Shown here in pieces: positions 11,489 through 41,782 of a DNA stretch of 64,000 nt (position 1 is its first letter; each line of letters opens with the position of its first letter). The translations under genes were made by a program, and so were the position numbers. Source of the stretch: Enoplolaimus lenunculus (Eukaryota > Nematoda > Enoplea > Enoplida > Thoracostomopsidae); NCBI GenBank assembly GCA_030248215.1, contig JASANG010001396.1, positions 1 to 64,000 on the forward strand, in the 5' to 3' direction. Under the pieces are notes generated by a model. It searched no databases and was not told the DNA's origin. It worked only from the letters and a program-made list of their open reading frames with translations.

Positions 11489-11644
11489 GGTTAAAAAAGG
11501 TTTTTGATTGCCAGAAAAGCTTGCGATTGGTTAAAAAGGTTTTTGATTGCCAGAAAAGCTTGCGATTGGTTAAAAAGGTTTTTGATTGCCAGAAAAGCTT
11601 GCGATTGGTTAAAAAGGTTTTTGATTGCCAGAAAGGCTTGCGAA
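11489..11644 (+). repeat. 39-bp tandem repeat, ~4 copies
   Basis: Units contain GGTTAAAAAGGTTTTTGATT and GCCAGAAAAGCTTGCGATT. They create a repetitive open frame (IARKACDWLKRF) that I reject as a gene. Confidence 0.9.
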
Positions 11645-11677
11645 ACCAAACTAAACACTGACATCATTATTAAATAT

Positions 11678-11827
11678 GGCCCATGTAAAAATCAGGAACG
11701 GAACGTTTTTCTGTGGGACTAGAATAGAGTATGCTTAAACTTTAGACTAATTTTTTTTTGCTTGGCTTAGGCTTAGGCTTAGGAATATGCATATAATACT
11801 GTTCCGCCCCTGTTCTTTACGATGACC
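11678..11827 (+). mobile_element. Family C MITE with perfect 8-bp TSD
   Basis: GGCCCATGTAAAAATCAGG at the left and CCTGTTCTTTACGATGACC at the right, flanked on both sides by TTAAATAT (11670-11677 and 11828-11835). The perfect 8-bp duplication supports hAT-type mobilisation. The core has three TTAGGC hexamers. Confidence 0.8.
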
Positions 11828-12662
11828 TTAAATATTAAACCAGAAATTATTTTTTAGCAAATATGCATTATAAATAAAGGTTTTCCAATAATTGACGTAG
11901 TTGACTGTAGTTCAGTTGCAGAATTTTTCATATATACGAAGCCATAACCTAGCTAGCTTATTTGATTAATCCACGTGTACACGTCAGTGCTATAATAGCA
12001 GGGTACAACCAGAAGTGTGCCTCCGGCTCTGATGCTCAGGCGCTGGCAGAAAATCGACTTCCGCTTCTGACTTCGGTAAAATTGCTATCGGAGTTTTCGG
12101 TAATTTTGGCCGTGAAATTTTGTCAAATTTTACAACATTTACTTATTTTAGTATGTTTCGTTTTAACTTTTGGTACAATTTTGAGCAAAACATTGCTGAG
12201 ATTTTGCTGAAAAATAAGCGTGAATCTAAAAGATTTAACGACACTTTACCAATATTTCCTAACATAAAAAAACATCATTTTAGCTACCGGAGTAATTTCG
12301 CCTCATCTGCGGCTCCGGAAAGTCTTGTTCATTTCCGGCCCCGGAAAGTCTTGTTGACCTCCGGCTCTGGCATCCGGTTTCATCATGCTATTAAATACCT
12401 CTCAGTAGTACTTCTCTGAAAATATACCTACATCGTGTACGTAACGACAAGGTTTGTACCAAGGACTGTAAGAAATTATAGTGACGTGTTTGCCTCACAT
12501 AAGAATATTCTAAGTATCAGAGATCTTAAACACTGATTTGCTAATAAATTACCCAATGAAGCCTTATATCGTGATTTATCTAATTAGTTAGCGTTGCAAA
12601 CCAGCAGGTCAAATATTCCCTGATCAAATGAGTTCGTGGCAAATACTTCCAGCGTGAATGAT
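11828..12662. other. Intergenic; degenerate CCGG-rich segments
   Basis: Segments at about 12005-12110 and 12290-12380 (CCTCCGGCTCTGATGC, CCGGCTCTGGCATCCGG) look like decayed pieces of a transposon also hinted at near 9640. No supported gene. Confidence 0.3.
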
Positions 12663-13296
12663 GCGGGGTCCACGTTATATCCGGGGCAGCTTGGGACACG
12701 TTTTGTCCCTATTAGATGATTGGGTAACATTTTGTCTGCTTATAAACCCTATATTGCATTGAACAGTTCGTATTTGTCTGCTATCATCATGTGTAGGTCA
12801 CCTTTTGTCCTTCAATATCATATGATATTCGACGTATTGTTAGCGAATATCATATGATATATTTTCAAATGTCTGCATACTTGAAATAACATACCCAAAT
12901 TGTGTTGTTAAATATCATATGATACTAGAATTTGAAATTTGAATTTTTGAAAATTTGCAGACGTGTATTTGATATTTTAAGCACAGCTGTGCCTCTGCCG
13001 TCCGACTTTCCATTAATTTATTAGCACCCGAAAATTACACTGTCCCGCTGAATATATGATATTCGTTGAAACTTCGGAATATCGTATGATATTTGTATAA
13101 ATGTCCAACAGTATCACGTAACATACCGTGCCTTGTACACATTGATGATTTGAGAGCGGTGGTTTTTAAGCTAATGTCATACGACATTCGAATTTTGTCT
13201 GTTGACCCGATATAAGAGCCCGAATTTTAACGTTGACGTCGAACCAACATGGGACAAACCTTGTCCCGCCTGCCCCGGTTATAACGTGAACCCCGC
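12663..13296 (+). mobile_element. Family E element, palindrome-rich, 5-bp TSD (copy 1)
   Basis: Terminal inverted repeats GCGGGGTCCACGTTATA and TATAACGTGAACCCCGC, then CCCCGG/GGGGCAG and ACGTTTTGTCC/GGGACAAA blocks at both ends. It is flanked by ATGAT on both sides (12658-12662 and 13297-13301). Inside, palindromes of the AATATCATATGATATT type recur about six times at irregular spacing (near 12820, 12848, 12910, 13055, 13080, 13175), some with compensating changes (GTCATACGACAT). No open frame of note. Confidence 0.8.
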
Positions 13297-13320
13297 ATGA
13301 TATTCGTGGTTACGATTTTA

Positions 13321-13533
13321 CACTGCAAAAAATGGCGAGTCAAATTGTCTCTCTCTGAAATAGGCTTTTCCTGACTACGCAAACTGAGTCAAAATTCGAC
13401 TCCGCCTGAGTCTTCAAGTTCGATTCACTGAGTGGTACGTTATACTCTGGCGGATTCGAATTTGACTCAGTTTGTGTAGTCAGGAAAAACCTATTTCGGA
13501 AAGAGTCAATTTGACTCACCATTTTCTGCACTG
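13321..13533. mobile_element. Family A foldback MITE
   Basis: Begins CACTGCAAAAAATGG next to TA and ends CCATTTTCTGCACTG next to TA. The two arms (GAGTCAAATT..., GACTCAGTTTG...) are complementary over nearly the whole length. Confidence 0.85.
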
Positions 13534-13812
13534 TATTATGTACGTGGAACTTAATATTGAGTTTTGTATTTTGCAATAGGAATTAATTTAACTCGTTTCA
13601 TTGAATTTTTTGCATTCAAGCAGAGTCTTTGAAGCATTTTTGGAATGTGACCCCGATCTCTGTTGTGTAAAGGCCGACAAAGTTCATTTATGATGCGTAG
13701 TCGCTAATACACTGAACCAATTCTACTGAAAATCTTGATGGTCCAATTACAGGGCATTTTAGGCTATAACATGGCAAAAATTGCGTAAAGTTTCGATCAA
13801 GTGTCCCTTGTC

Positions 13813-13857
13813 CGGCAAACTCTCAGTCCAACGCGCTACCGCTGAGCCATGCTGCTT
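13813..13857 (-). repeat. tRNA-like A-box fragment
   Basis: On the minus strand ATGGCTCAGCGGTAGCGCGT followed by TGGACTGAGAG resembles the 5' half of a tRNA with its A box. No B box or acceptor pairing follows, so it is a pseudogene or SINE piece. Confidence 0.4.
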
Positions 13858-14272
13858 CACAATCAACTGCAGAATGTTTCTGTTTTATGAGAAATTCAAC
13901 ATTATTCTCATGTATCTTGGTTTTTCTATTTTTTACCGCTTGGACATATAAAGACCGTACTCTACTAAAATGCATCAGCGATTTATAACAGTGCGCAGCA
14001 TCAGCATGAGGATTATTTTGTCTCAGTGCAATGCGTATGTCACATTGCCGGATTTTCAGATGTTCGGCTGAGTTTCAGATCTATGAAGCAAGTCCGATTG
14101 CGCTTCACCAACGGAACGGCCGGTTTTAAGAATTTATTGAAGAACGTTTTTCCAGCTACGCACCAGGCATGGTTATGGCTTTAAACAAAGCATTAGGCAA
14201 TACGCCTGCTGGTTAAGTCTAATTAAAGCCTGTTTACTCCTTTGAGCTGGCGACACAATGGGTAATATCAAC

Positions 14273-14370
14273 TGCTAAGCCTAAGCCTAAGACTATTAAG
14301 TCTAAAGCTTACGCTTTTTCTTTTCTAGCCTCACAGAAAAACGTTTCGCCCTTGATCTCTACATGAGCCC
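14273..14370 (-). mobile_element. Family C MITE, half copy
   Basis: Only the end with ATCTCTACATGAGCCC, the CACAGAAAAACGTTTCG box and a short GCCTAA core is left. Confidence 0.5.
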
Positions 14371-14840
14371 TCATTGGTATGGTACCTTCTGCAACCAATC
14401 ATCGGGTGTAAACCATTCAATTAACAAACTCGAACCTCGAAGTTTTAATTTTGTAGTTAAACAATTTGAAAAAAGTATTTGGAGCAAAATCCGTTTTTGA
14501 TACCGACAGGGCAGGCGTTAAGGTAGTCAGCCATAACCCCTCCGACAAACACGTCTGAAGGGGTTTCTAATAAAATGTTTTACAACTCTATAACTTCGTG
14601 GTCAGCGACAAAATTTTTTAGTTTGCCAAAGTGGGATGCTTCCAAAGGATACTCGGGACCATCCAATGGGAAGTTTTGGGGACGCTTTCGCAGGCACTGG
14701 ATACCGGTTCCGATTGTAAAACTTTAACCAGCTAAATGTATAAAAAGGATCAATCACAAGGTTTTGGGAGATTTGATATTATTCTACAAGCGGTGCTAAA
14801 ACTTTCTTGCAATACGTGTACAGCTTTAATGATATTCGTA

Positions 14841-15738
14841 CACTGCAAAAAATGGTGAGGCAAATTGACTCTCTCCGAAATACGCTCTACGCGGTACATA
14901 ATGCGGCGTTCACGTTATAACTGGGGCAGTTTGGAACACGTTTTGTCCAAGTTGATTAGACGTCAACATAAAATTTTGTGATCCGAATAGCGGTTATGTA
15001 GACAAAATGTGAATGTCATATGACATTTTCTTACAAATCACTGATGTCAAGCGATCATCGTATACAAATAACCATTTGTCATAAGATAGTGCGGGACATT
15101 TATGCGAATATCATATGATATTCCAAAACTCTACTAAATATCATATGATATTTATACAGGACAATGGAATTTGTGCACGCTAAATAAAACAGCAAATAGT
15201 TGGATAATTCAGCATTAAATGATTTCGCAAGTTGAATTAGCTTCTACCGTTCTGTTTCTCGTTAAGTTTTTCCCAAAATATATTCCTCAGTACAAATAAT
15301 TCAAATTTGAAATTTTAGTATCATATGACATTCTACACTACAATCAAGCTAGTTTACCACAACTTTGCAGACATTTTCAAACATATCATATGATACTCGC
15401 AGACAATATTTGGAATATCATATGATATTGCAGTACAAAGAGTAGATGTCACATCAGGATAGCAGACAATTCAAAATTTTTGAATCTCATAGCGGATAAA
15501 CGGTCAGACAAAATGTTACCAGCTATAGTTATAGGGACAAAACGTGTTCCAGGCTGCCCCAGTTATAACGTGAACCCCGCATAACACAAACTGAGTCAAA
15601 TTCGACTCCGCCACAGTCTCAAACGTTCGATTCAGTGAGTCGAATTTGACTCTGGCGGAGTTGAATTTGACTCAGTTTGTGTAGTCTCGTAGAGCCTATT
15701 TCGGAGACACTCAATTTAACTCACCATTTTTTGCAGTG
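14841..15738. mobile_element. Family A MITE split by a family E insertion
   Basis: The left arm (14841-14897) and right arm (15586-15738) of a family A element are separated by family E copy 2. Without the insert the arms pair normally and TA flanks both ends. Confidence 0.85.
14903..15580 (+). mobile_element. Family E element, palindrome-rich (copy 2)
   Basis: Same ends as copy 1 (GCGGCGTTCACGTTATAAC and GTTATAACGTGAACCCCGC), flanked by ATAAT and ATAAC, a one-mismatch 5-bp duplication. It carries at least six ATATCATATGATAT-type palindromes (near 15015, 15108, 15140, 15325, 15385, 15418). Its insertion into a family A MITE dates it as younger than that copy. Confidence 0.85.
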
Positions 15739-16510
15739 TAACAATTTATCATTAGCGTGATTTTAAGCTCGAGTTAATCAAATTCAAAATATAAAAACTA
15801 CAAACTGGCTTTCGCTTTTTCAAAGCGAACAGCATCACTGAACGTTAAAATAGCTTAAAATCAGCATTAGTCAGCGCAGCTGGTTCATGACTTCAAGCGC
15901 TGTTCATGGTGTGACAGTATTTTGAATTATTTACAAGCGCGGCAACCAAAACTTTTCTGGACAGAACGAAATATTTTGAATCAGTTAAAGCCCGCCTTCA
16001 GATATAGGCTTCGCTTTTTAGCTCATGAAGCATATGCGGAGCGCTAACACATTTCTCGGAAGGGTTTTTGAACCTGTCGTATTGGCAAGATCGCTTTTCA
16101 GAAGGTCCACCCAAGAAGTTATCAAACCGGTTTCACTCCCCCAAATCGTCTATTCAGGCCTATAGGGATTTGTCAATAACTACAAAAAAATAGTTTTAAA
16201 CCATTTTTGGCAAGTATTCTAAAAAGTCCAACAGTATTAATTCGGTAATAAAAACTATTTCAACTTTCGGTACATGCTCGTGTTCCGGTTCCTACAAAAA
16301 AATTCAATTCCTGTTCCTATTCCGGCAAAATTTAGTTCCAGTTAGAACCCTGGTATATGCTTATACTACTGTTACAGCTCTGTTCTATACATAAGCCAGT
16401 TAACCAGATGTTCAGTGAAGTAGGTTCATTTCATACATTATAAATGAAAGTCAGTTATGTCTTGAACCTAATCAATCGGTATCGGATGAACTTTAACTGA
16501 TACAATAAAA
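15739..16510. other. Intergenic, no gene seen
   Basis: A stretch near 16265-16350 (TTCCGGTTCC, TTCCGGCAAAATT) is similar to one at 17300-17400 and near 39700; probably remnants of one decayed transposon family. Otherwise nothing. Confidence 0.3.
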
Positions 16511-16685
16511 GTTGCGCTATACTCGCCGGATGCCGCAGGACATCGTCGTGCGACGCAATAAAAATTTTGCCGCACGCTGCCGGACGCTGCCGGATACTGC
16601 CGAAGGCCGCCCACGGCGCTGTCAAACTTTTTGTTAAAAATTACCGCACCGCCAGCATCCGGTTCAGTAACGTATAGCGCAACCC
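16511..16685. mobile_element. Family J GC-rich MITE
   Basis: GTTGCGCTATACTCG at the left and ACGTATAGCGCAACCC at the right, with a GC-rich interior of GCCGGACGCTGCCGG-type repeats that contrasts with the AT-rich flanks. Related starts occur at 9450 and 32664. Confidence 0.65.
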
Positions 16686-16715
16686 AAAGGGAATATTGTG
16701 ATACTAAAACCAAGT

Positions 16716-17096
16716 AAATTTGGGTTACGGACTGTTATTTATTTTCAATCCGCCCTCCGCCACCATTCGTTACTGATATATCCGGTACTGCAACTATCTG
16801 TTGAATTAAACGTTTCTTTGTCTTGCGTCAATAGCTTGAACGATCATGTAAGGTTATACTTTAGGAATTTACTTTCAAAATTTAGGTACGCCTTGAAGAT
16901 TCGAACTTAATTTTATTTTGTCCTGGAGTCATTTATGCACTACAATTAGGAGTAACTGACCTTCATGAACTAAAATTAAGATTTAGGGACTCTATCCGCC
17001 TGCGGACTCTTATTAGGGATACGGACTCCTATTGATTGAGACTCAAAATGGGGACCCCCTCTTATTACCCTACACCCTCTTATTCGGGTCACTACA
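16716..17096 (-). mobile_element. Family F element, inverted copy
   Basis: Right end CTCTTATTCGGGTCACTACA; the interior shares the GTTACGGACTGTTATTT and CCTCTTATT blocks with the 9.8-kb copy in reverse orientation. The left terminus is eroded. Confidence 0.6.
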
Positions 17097-17934
17097 GTAC
17101 TTAACAGCTAGTTTATCATATAGAAGCATATGCAAGTAATACCTAATAAGATTGTGCGGAGTAACAGTATTAACAAGAGTGAACGATCACTCTTTTGACA
17201 AGAGTTGGCAATTACAAGAGTTCTACATGGTACAACAGAAAAAATTTTGCAAAGACAAAGTTTCCAATATTTAAATGATTATAAATAATTAGCCGCTAAA
17301 CCTCAAAAATTCCGCCGGTTCCTGCATCTCTGAATGCAGGAACAGGAACAGGAATTAAATTTTTGCAGGAATCCCGGCCGGAATCGAAATTTTGGTTGAA
17401 CCCCGGCATATACCTAAGCCTAAGTGTAAGAATGAGCTTATACGTAAGCCTTCGCCTAAAGAAAAAAGCTTAGCACACAAACAATTATAAACCGATTTCC
17501 CAAGTTTGACAAAATAGCATGGAATATAAACTGTATTATAGTTTATGATACTTAAACTAACAACAAGTCACGTTCCAAAGAAACTTGTATTAATCGCTCA
17601 ACTTATACCTAACGATTGCATATTTATGCGTTGACATTTGGCAAACAAATACTAGGTTTCAATGAATATATTCGTGATCAACCTAACGAGCTGTATAACC
17701 TTAGAAAATTTTAAACCAACACGAAAGAGTTTTCAAAGACACCCAAGGAGAATTATTTCTGGCTAAGAATTTTCATTATTTATTAGTCTCTTTGAGCTGA
17801 TAATCTGTAAGCAATTCATAATAAAATGTTATTTGAAAAACAAGAACTAAATGCAAATAATACGAGCAATACAGACACTGTAAGCAGTGCTTAACAGTTC
17901 TAACATATGTACGCAGTGCAAAATGTACACAAGA
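17097..17934. other. Intergenic, no gene seen
   Basis: Holds a short direct and inverted ACAAGAG/CACTCTT cluster at about 17175-17225 that recalls family I ends, a CCGG-rich remnant at 17300-17400 and a few GCCTAA hexamers at 17405-17460. Confidence 0.3.
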
Positions 17935-18283
17935 CGTTAGAGCCCCTCGGGCTGAGCGTCAAGCACCTATAGCTCAGTGGTCATCGTAAACGCCTCCCAC
18001 CCGTGTGACTGGGGTTCGAAATTTACACTGCAAAAATGGTGAGTCAAATTGACTCTCTCCGAAATAGGCTCTACGGGACTACACAAAGAGTCAAATTCAA
18101 CTCCGCCAGAGTCAAACTTGCGATTTAGTGAATCGAATTTGACACTGGCGGAGTCGAATTTGACTCAGTTTGTGTAGTCCCGTAGAGCCTATTTCGGAGA
18201 GAGTCAATTTGAGTCACCATTTTTTGCAGTGTACCTTGAAATTACGTCTCATATGACATTGGAAATATTCATTTGAGAGAGGG
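17935..18283 (+). mobile_element. Family D element with nested family A
   Basis: The tRNA-like region (TATAGCTCAGTGGTCATCG, then GGGGTTCGAAATTT) is followed by a family A MITE and then by the right end of family D, TTTGAGAGAGGGTTAA. The left end is not clear. Confidence 0.65.
18026..18231. mobile_element. Family A foldback MITE nested in family D
   Basis: TA-flanked, CACTGCAAAAATGGTGAGTC to TTTTTTGCAGTG, arms nearly perfectly complementary, which suggests a recent copy. Confidence 0.9.
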
Positions 18284-18597
18284 TTAAAACTTGAACAAAA
18301 ACATTTCGCTTATTACGATTATTACCATCAAAAAGTTATTGTCCAAACAACAATCCGTTGACCGTGTAAATACTGCCAGCTCAAAACTTATATTCGTCGT
18401 ATTAAGTTCGCAGATGAAACTGTAGCTGGGACTCAAGGGAAACTATTTTTTGCAGGCATTTTTGTCGCTGAGCGTTGAGAAAAGTGTGTTTGTCTTAATA
18501 CCGAACCAGCGTCAAACTTTTGCTTGTCAGTCGCTATTTACCATTGAGTTCGAATCCAGCTGCGAACAAAATTAACCAGGACTTCACAAAAAGTCCG

Positions 18598-18748
18598 ACC
18601 AATGTTACTTTAAGGGGCGTAACAGTAGATTACGCGTATTCGTATTCCTAAGCCTAAGCCTAAGCAAAAAATGTAATCTAGATTCTAAACCTACTATTTT
18701 ATAGACTCACCAGATACCTGGACGCCCCTTAAAGTAACATGGGCCGTT
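18598..18748 (+). mobile_element. Family C (ATGTTACTTT-ended) MITE
   Basis: GACCAATGTTACTTTAAGGG at the left and CCTTAAAGTAACATGGGCC at the right, short CCTAAGCC core. It abuts the next family C element and shares its GGGCC end. Confidence 0.65.
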
Positions 18749-19115
18749 TTGTGGAAGGGCTATAATAGAGTCAGTTTAAGCTTTAGACTAATTTTTTGCG
18801 TAGGCTTTTACACTGCAAAAATTGGTGAGTCAAATTGACTCTCTCCGAAATACGTTCTACGGGACTAGACAAACTGAGTCAAATTCGACTCAACCGGTGT
18901 CAAACGTGCGATTCGGTGAGTTGAATTTGACTCTGGCTGACTCGAATATGACTCAGTTAGTGTAGTCTCGTTGAGCCTATTTCAGGAGAGAGTCAATTTG
19001 ACTCAACATTTTTGGCAGCGTAGGCTTAGGCTTAGGAATACGCTCATCCATACGCGTAGGCTTAGGCTTAGGCATATGCTATTACTACTGTTCAGGCCCT
19101 GTTCTATACATGGGC
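18744..19115 (+). mobile_element. Family C MITE interrupted by family A
   Basis: Starts at GGGCC, has the AGACTAATTTTTTGCG box, then a family A insertion, then resumes with TAGGCTTAGGCTTAGG and ends CCTGTTCTATACATGGGCC. Confidence 0.65.
18811..19020. mobile_element. Family A foldback MITE nested in family C
   Basis: CACTGCAAAAATTGGTGAGT to TTTTTGGCAGCG with TA on both sides. The open frames across it on both strands are shadows of this palindrome and are not genes. Confidence 0.85.
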
Positions 19116-19665
19116 CCACAAAACGATCCGGCCCTGTTCTATACATGGGCCCGTCAATATGTTGCACATATTTGCAACTATGTTTACTTTTCTTAACTTT
19201 ATGTGATAAAACCCAATTAGAAGTAACACAATCAAGGTTTATTATACCAAAAACGGTGTTACATGGAACAAAAGGTGTCAAGACCCGGCGCATATACGAC
19301 CCTTTATGGTATGGCAAAATCACAACAACTGCTCTGACGAATGATATTTGGGTCGCTACCACGGCAACACAACTTCAAACAGTTTAGTTGATCAATTTCC
19401 GATTATAATCTCAATGTTAGAACAAAGATGCCGACTGTGGAGTGGGCGGAAACAATGGTTTGTTTCGGGACAGGAACACGATAAATGTATTAAGAATAAA
19501 TATTCACAAAATTTGTGGGTCTAATAACACCCCCCCCCCCCTTAAATATAAAGCATACAATGACGTGTGACTGATCGTAAACTGTGTGAGTGTAAAACGT
19601 AATGCAAAGTGCTTATTCCACGCATGCGTAATTTTCTGTCGACGCGAGAGACCATTACAGCTCCA

Positions 19666-19779
19666 GGGTCAAGCTTCCATAGCGGAGTAGTTGGGGTAGA
19701 CAGTATCCGCTTGGCAGTCCCGGGTTCGTCTCGGAGCTTGAAATCAAAGACGGAGTAAATATTCATGTGAGAAAGGGTT
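19666..19779 (+). mobile_element. Degenerate tRNA-like element (family D-like)
   Basis: A-box-like TAGCGGAGTAGTTGGGGTAG and B-box-like GGGTTCGTCTC precede TTCATGTGAGAAAGGGTTTA, the decayed family D right end. The anticodon region differs from the other copies. Confidence 0.45.
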
Positions 19780-20225
19780 TACATTCTCATTGGCGCAAAA
19801 AACACTGTTAATACTGTTGAAAGCGAAAATGGCCAAAAGCGAAGTGTAGGCGAAAAGTTTGGGTGGAAAGTATAGATTTACAGTAGTAGCGAAATTGTCT
19901 TGTACCATAATTCAGTTGACTGTGAACATTTGTGATTGCAAAAAAATTACTGGAACCGGAAAATGAAAAATACATGACACCGAAATATACATTTTAATTT
20001 TCTTTTTTGCAATATTATCAGTGAAAATGTATATAAATGAAACATCCAGAATATTTCCAATACATTTCACACGAAAATGAAATCACAGTGCAACAAGATT
20101 TTATAAAGACTTTGTCTTGTATCCATAGTTTGCAAATATTAATGCAACAAATTCAAATATAAAGTCTGTTTATGCCATACGCAGCTATTTTTCATTTGCT
20201 ATCAGATCTAAACTTGCCATAGTTA
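19780..20225. other. Intergenic, no gene seen
   Basis: Plain AT-rich sequence. Confidence 0.3.
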
Positions 20226-20475
20226 ACGGCTGCAAATTAGCTATTAGCTAACTATTAAATTATCGGGGATGAAGGTTTGTAAAACAATTGATTCAGATGG
20301 CTCGCATCCAAAAACCCTTCAGTAACCGTAATAATTAGTGAAATATTGCAAAAAATATTAATTTAGGTTTATCAATCATGCAAATATGCAAATTAGGTAT
20401 TAGCTAACTATTAAATTATCGGTTTTGAATGATTGTAGATAATTTATTCAGATTCCTCGCACCCAAAATTGTTCG
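20226..20475 (+). repeat. Imperfect tandem duplication, ~160-bp period
   Basis: Two diverged copies share TATTAGCTAACTATTAAATT followed by ATCGG, and ATTCAGAT..CTCGCA(T/C)CCAAAA. On the minus strand the second copy holds AATAAA (20443-20448), a possible but distant polyadenylation signal for the kinase gene. Confidence 0.6.
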
Positions 20476-20828
20476 TTCTGCACAAGTTGATTATTTCTAA
20501 CGCAATTCCTGTTGATGAACCTCGTCAACTGCGACTCTCATTTACAAATGTAGCTATGGCAAGAAAGCTGCGATTATTTTCTGTTGATATTCATGTTTAG
20601 TCGAATATTCGCTGTCACTGTTAATAGCACAATCAAATCTACGTCGTCAGCGTTACGAACCTCAGCTTCGACTCGCGTTAGTTGTTGTTAAAATATTTGT
20701 GGTTGCTGTGTCGTAAAAATACATTAAGCTAACAAAACGTCCGTTCTTACGCACGAGAAGATGAGTCCAACAACATCTTGAACTCTGTCTGACCCGTACG
20801 CCCGTGGTCCCACCACTGTTGACAACAG

Positions 20829-21172
20829 CGATCTGATCAGATCCATTTAATCAACCACAGATCAGATCCATTTAATCAACCACGGATCAGGTCCATTTAG
20901 TAGTCAACAACAGATCAGATCCATTTAATCAACCGCGGATCAGATCCATTTAATCAACCACGGATCAGATCCATTTAGTCAACCACGGATCAGATCCATT
21001 TAATCAACCACGGATCAGATCCATTTAGTAGTCAACAACAGATCAGATCCATTTAATCAACCACGGAACAGATCCATTTAGTCAACCACGGATCAGATCC
21101 ATTTAATCAACCACGGAACAGATCCATTTAATCAACCGCTGGATCAGATCCATTTAATCAACCACGGACAGA
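20829..21172 (-). repeat. 25-bp minisatellite in the presumed DDR 3' UTR
   Basis: Thirteen units built on GATCAGATCCATTTAATCAA plus CCACG (plus strand); four units have TTTAG in place of TTTAAT, sometimes with a small insertion. It begins about 20 bp past the DDR stop codon. On the gene's sense strand nine of the thirteen units contain ATTAAA, the common variant of the polyadenylation hexamer. Confidence 0.9.
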
Positions 21173-21190
21173 CTTGATCATATGACGAGT

Positions 21191-40796
<19,606 letters not shown>

Positions 40797-41160
40797 TGTA
40801 AAGTTGGCCAAAATTTATTGTTAGGCGTTAAAAATATAATATTTAATGAATTTCATTGTTTCAATAAAGCATTAGTAATTGCAATTATTTGCAATTTGTC
40901 TTTTAATTACGGCAGCAAGTACCTACTAAAATATGCAGGTTCACAAGACGAACCTTGTTAGGCTTATGTTAAATAGTTAATCTGAAATACAGATAATACG
41001 GTTTTTAGCGGTTTAAACACAAAGTTTCAAGTACACACAACTAAACATACCATTTTCTTATCATTTAACAAAATTTCCAAAATTTTTTGCTCTCAGAACA
41101 GGCCCAAAAGCCAGCAATTTGCTAGCCCGCACCCCTCGTCAATAATTTTTGGATCCGCCT
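40797..41160. promoter_or_regulatory. DDR 5' UTR/upstream region, nothing specific seen
   Basis: Sequence just upstream (minus sense) of the DDR start codon is very AT-rich. I see no dependable TATA box or initiator, so the transcription start is unknown and a non-coding first exon is possible. Confidence 0.3.
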
Positions 41161-41162
41161 TT

Positions 41163-41398
41163 GGTAGCCAGATCACATTGCGTAGGAGTGACGCTGACAA
41201 ATTTTCAGGACGTGCATACAACGGGATTCTCGTTTGAGTTACAAACAAGGTTGAAAATTTCCTATGGCACGGTCCAAAACTTTTCCAGAGTGGATAAGCG
41301 TTTTCGTTTGACTTACAAGCAATGTTGAAAATTTTCTAAGGAGATAAACAGTTTACCAGGGGTGCTGAATGCCTCATGCCCCCCCTTGGCTACGGGTC
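41163..41398. mobile_element. Family G MITE with internal duplication
   Basis: GGTAGCCAGATCACATTGCG to TTGGCTACGGGTC; the GA(C/G)TTACAA(A/G)CAA(G/T)GTTGA block occurs twice, so the interior has duplicated. Confidence 0.7.
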
Positions 41399-41782
41399 TA
41401 CCCCTACTGGTCGAGACAAATTTTATTAAACATACCATGTGTGGAACCCGGAAGAATTCCTTTTGTTTTATCTCACACGTGACTGACCAGCTGAGATGGT
41501 CATGCGAAATAAACATCATTTGTGTTTAAATGTTTGCTAAACCAGAACACACAGAACAATCAAACATGTAGAAATTTGAGTAATTTGAATGCCAAAGTGT
41601 AGCTTTGGGGCTTAAATTATTCAAGTATCAGCTGTAAAACTATTATTTAAACCAAAATTCAATTGTAATTTGGTCATTTTTGCATAACTGCTTGACAATT
41701 GGTATGTCAAGCAAGCAAACACGACCCAGTAAATTTATAAATACAAGATCATTGTTTTTAGTTTAAGTTTTCGTTGAACATC

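Noticed and set aside
18971-19387. Opposed 138- and 119-codon frames
   Set aside because: Both are built from a family A palindrome and a family C core; composition and position explain them fully.
20829-21172. CRISPR-like regular repeats
   Set aside because: Units are directly adjacent with no unique spacers, and the setting is an animal gene's 3' UTR.
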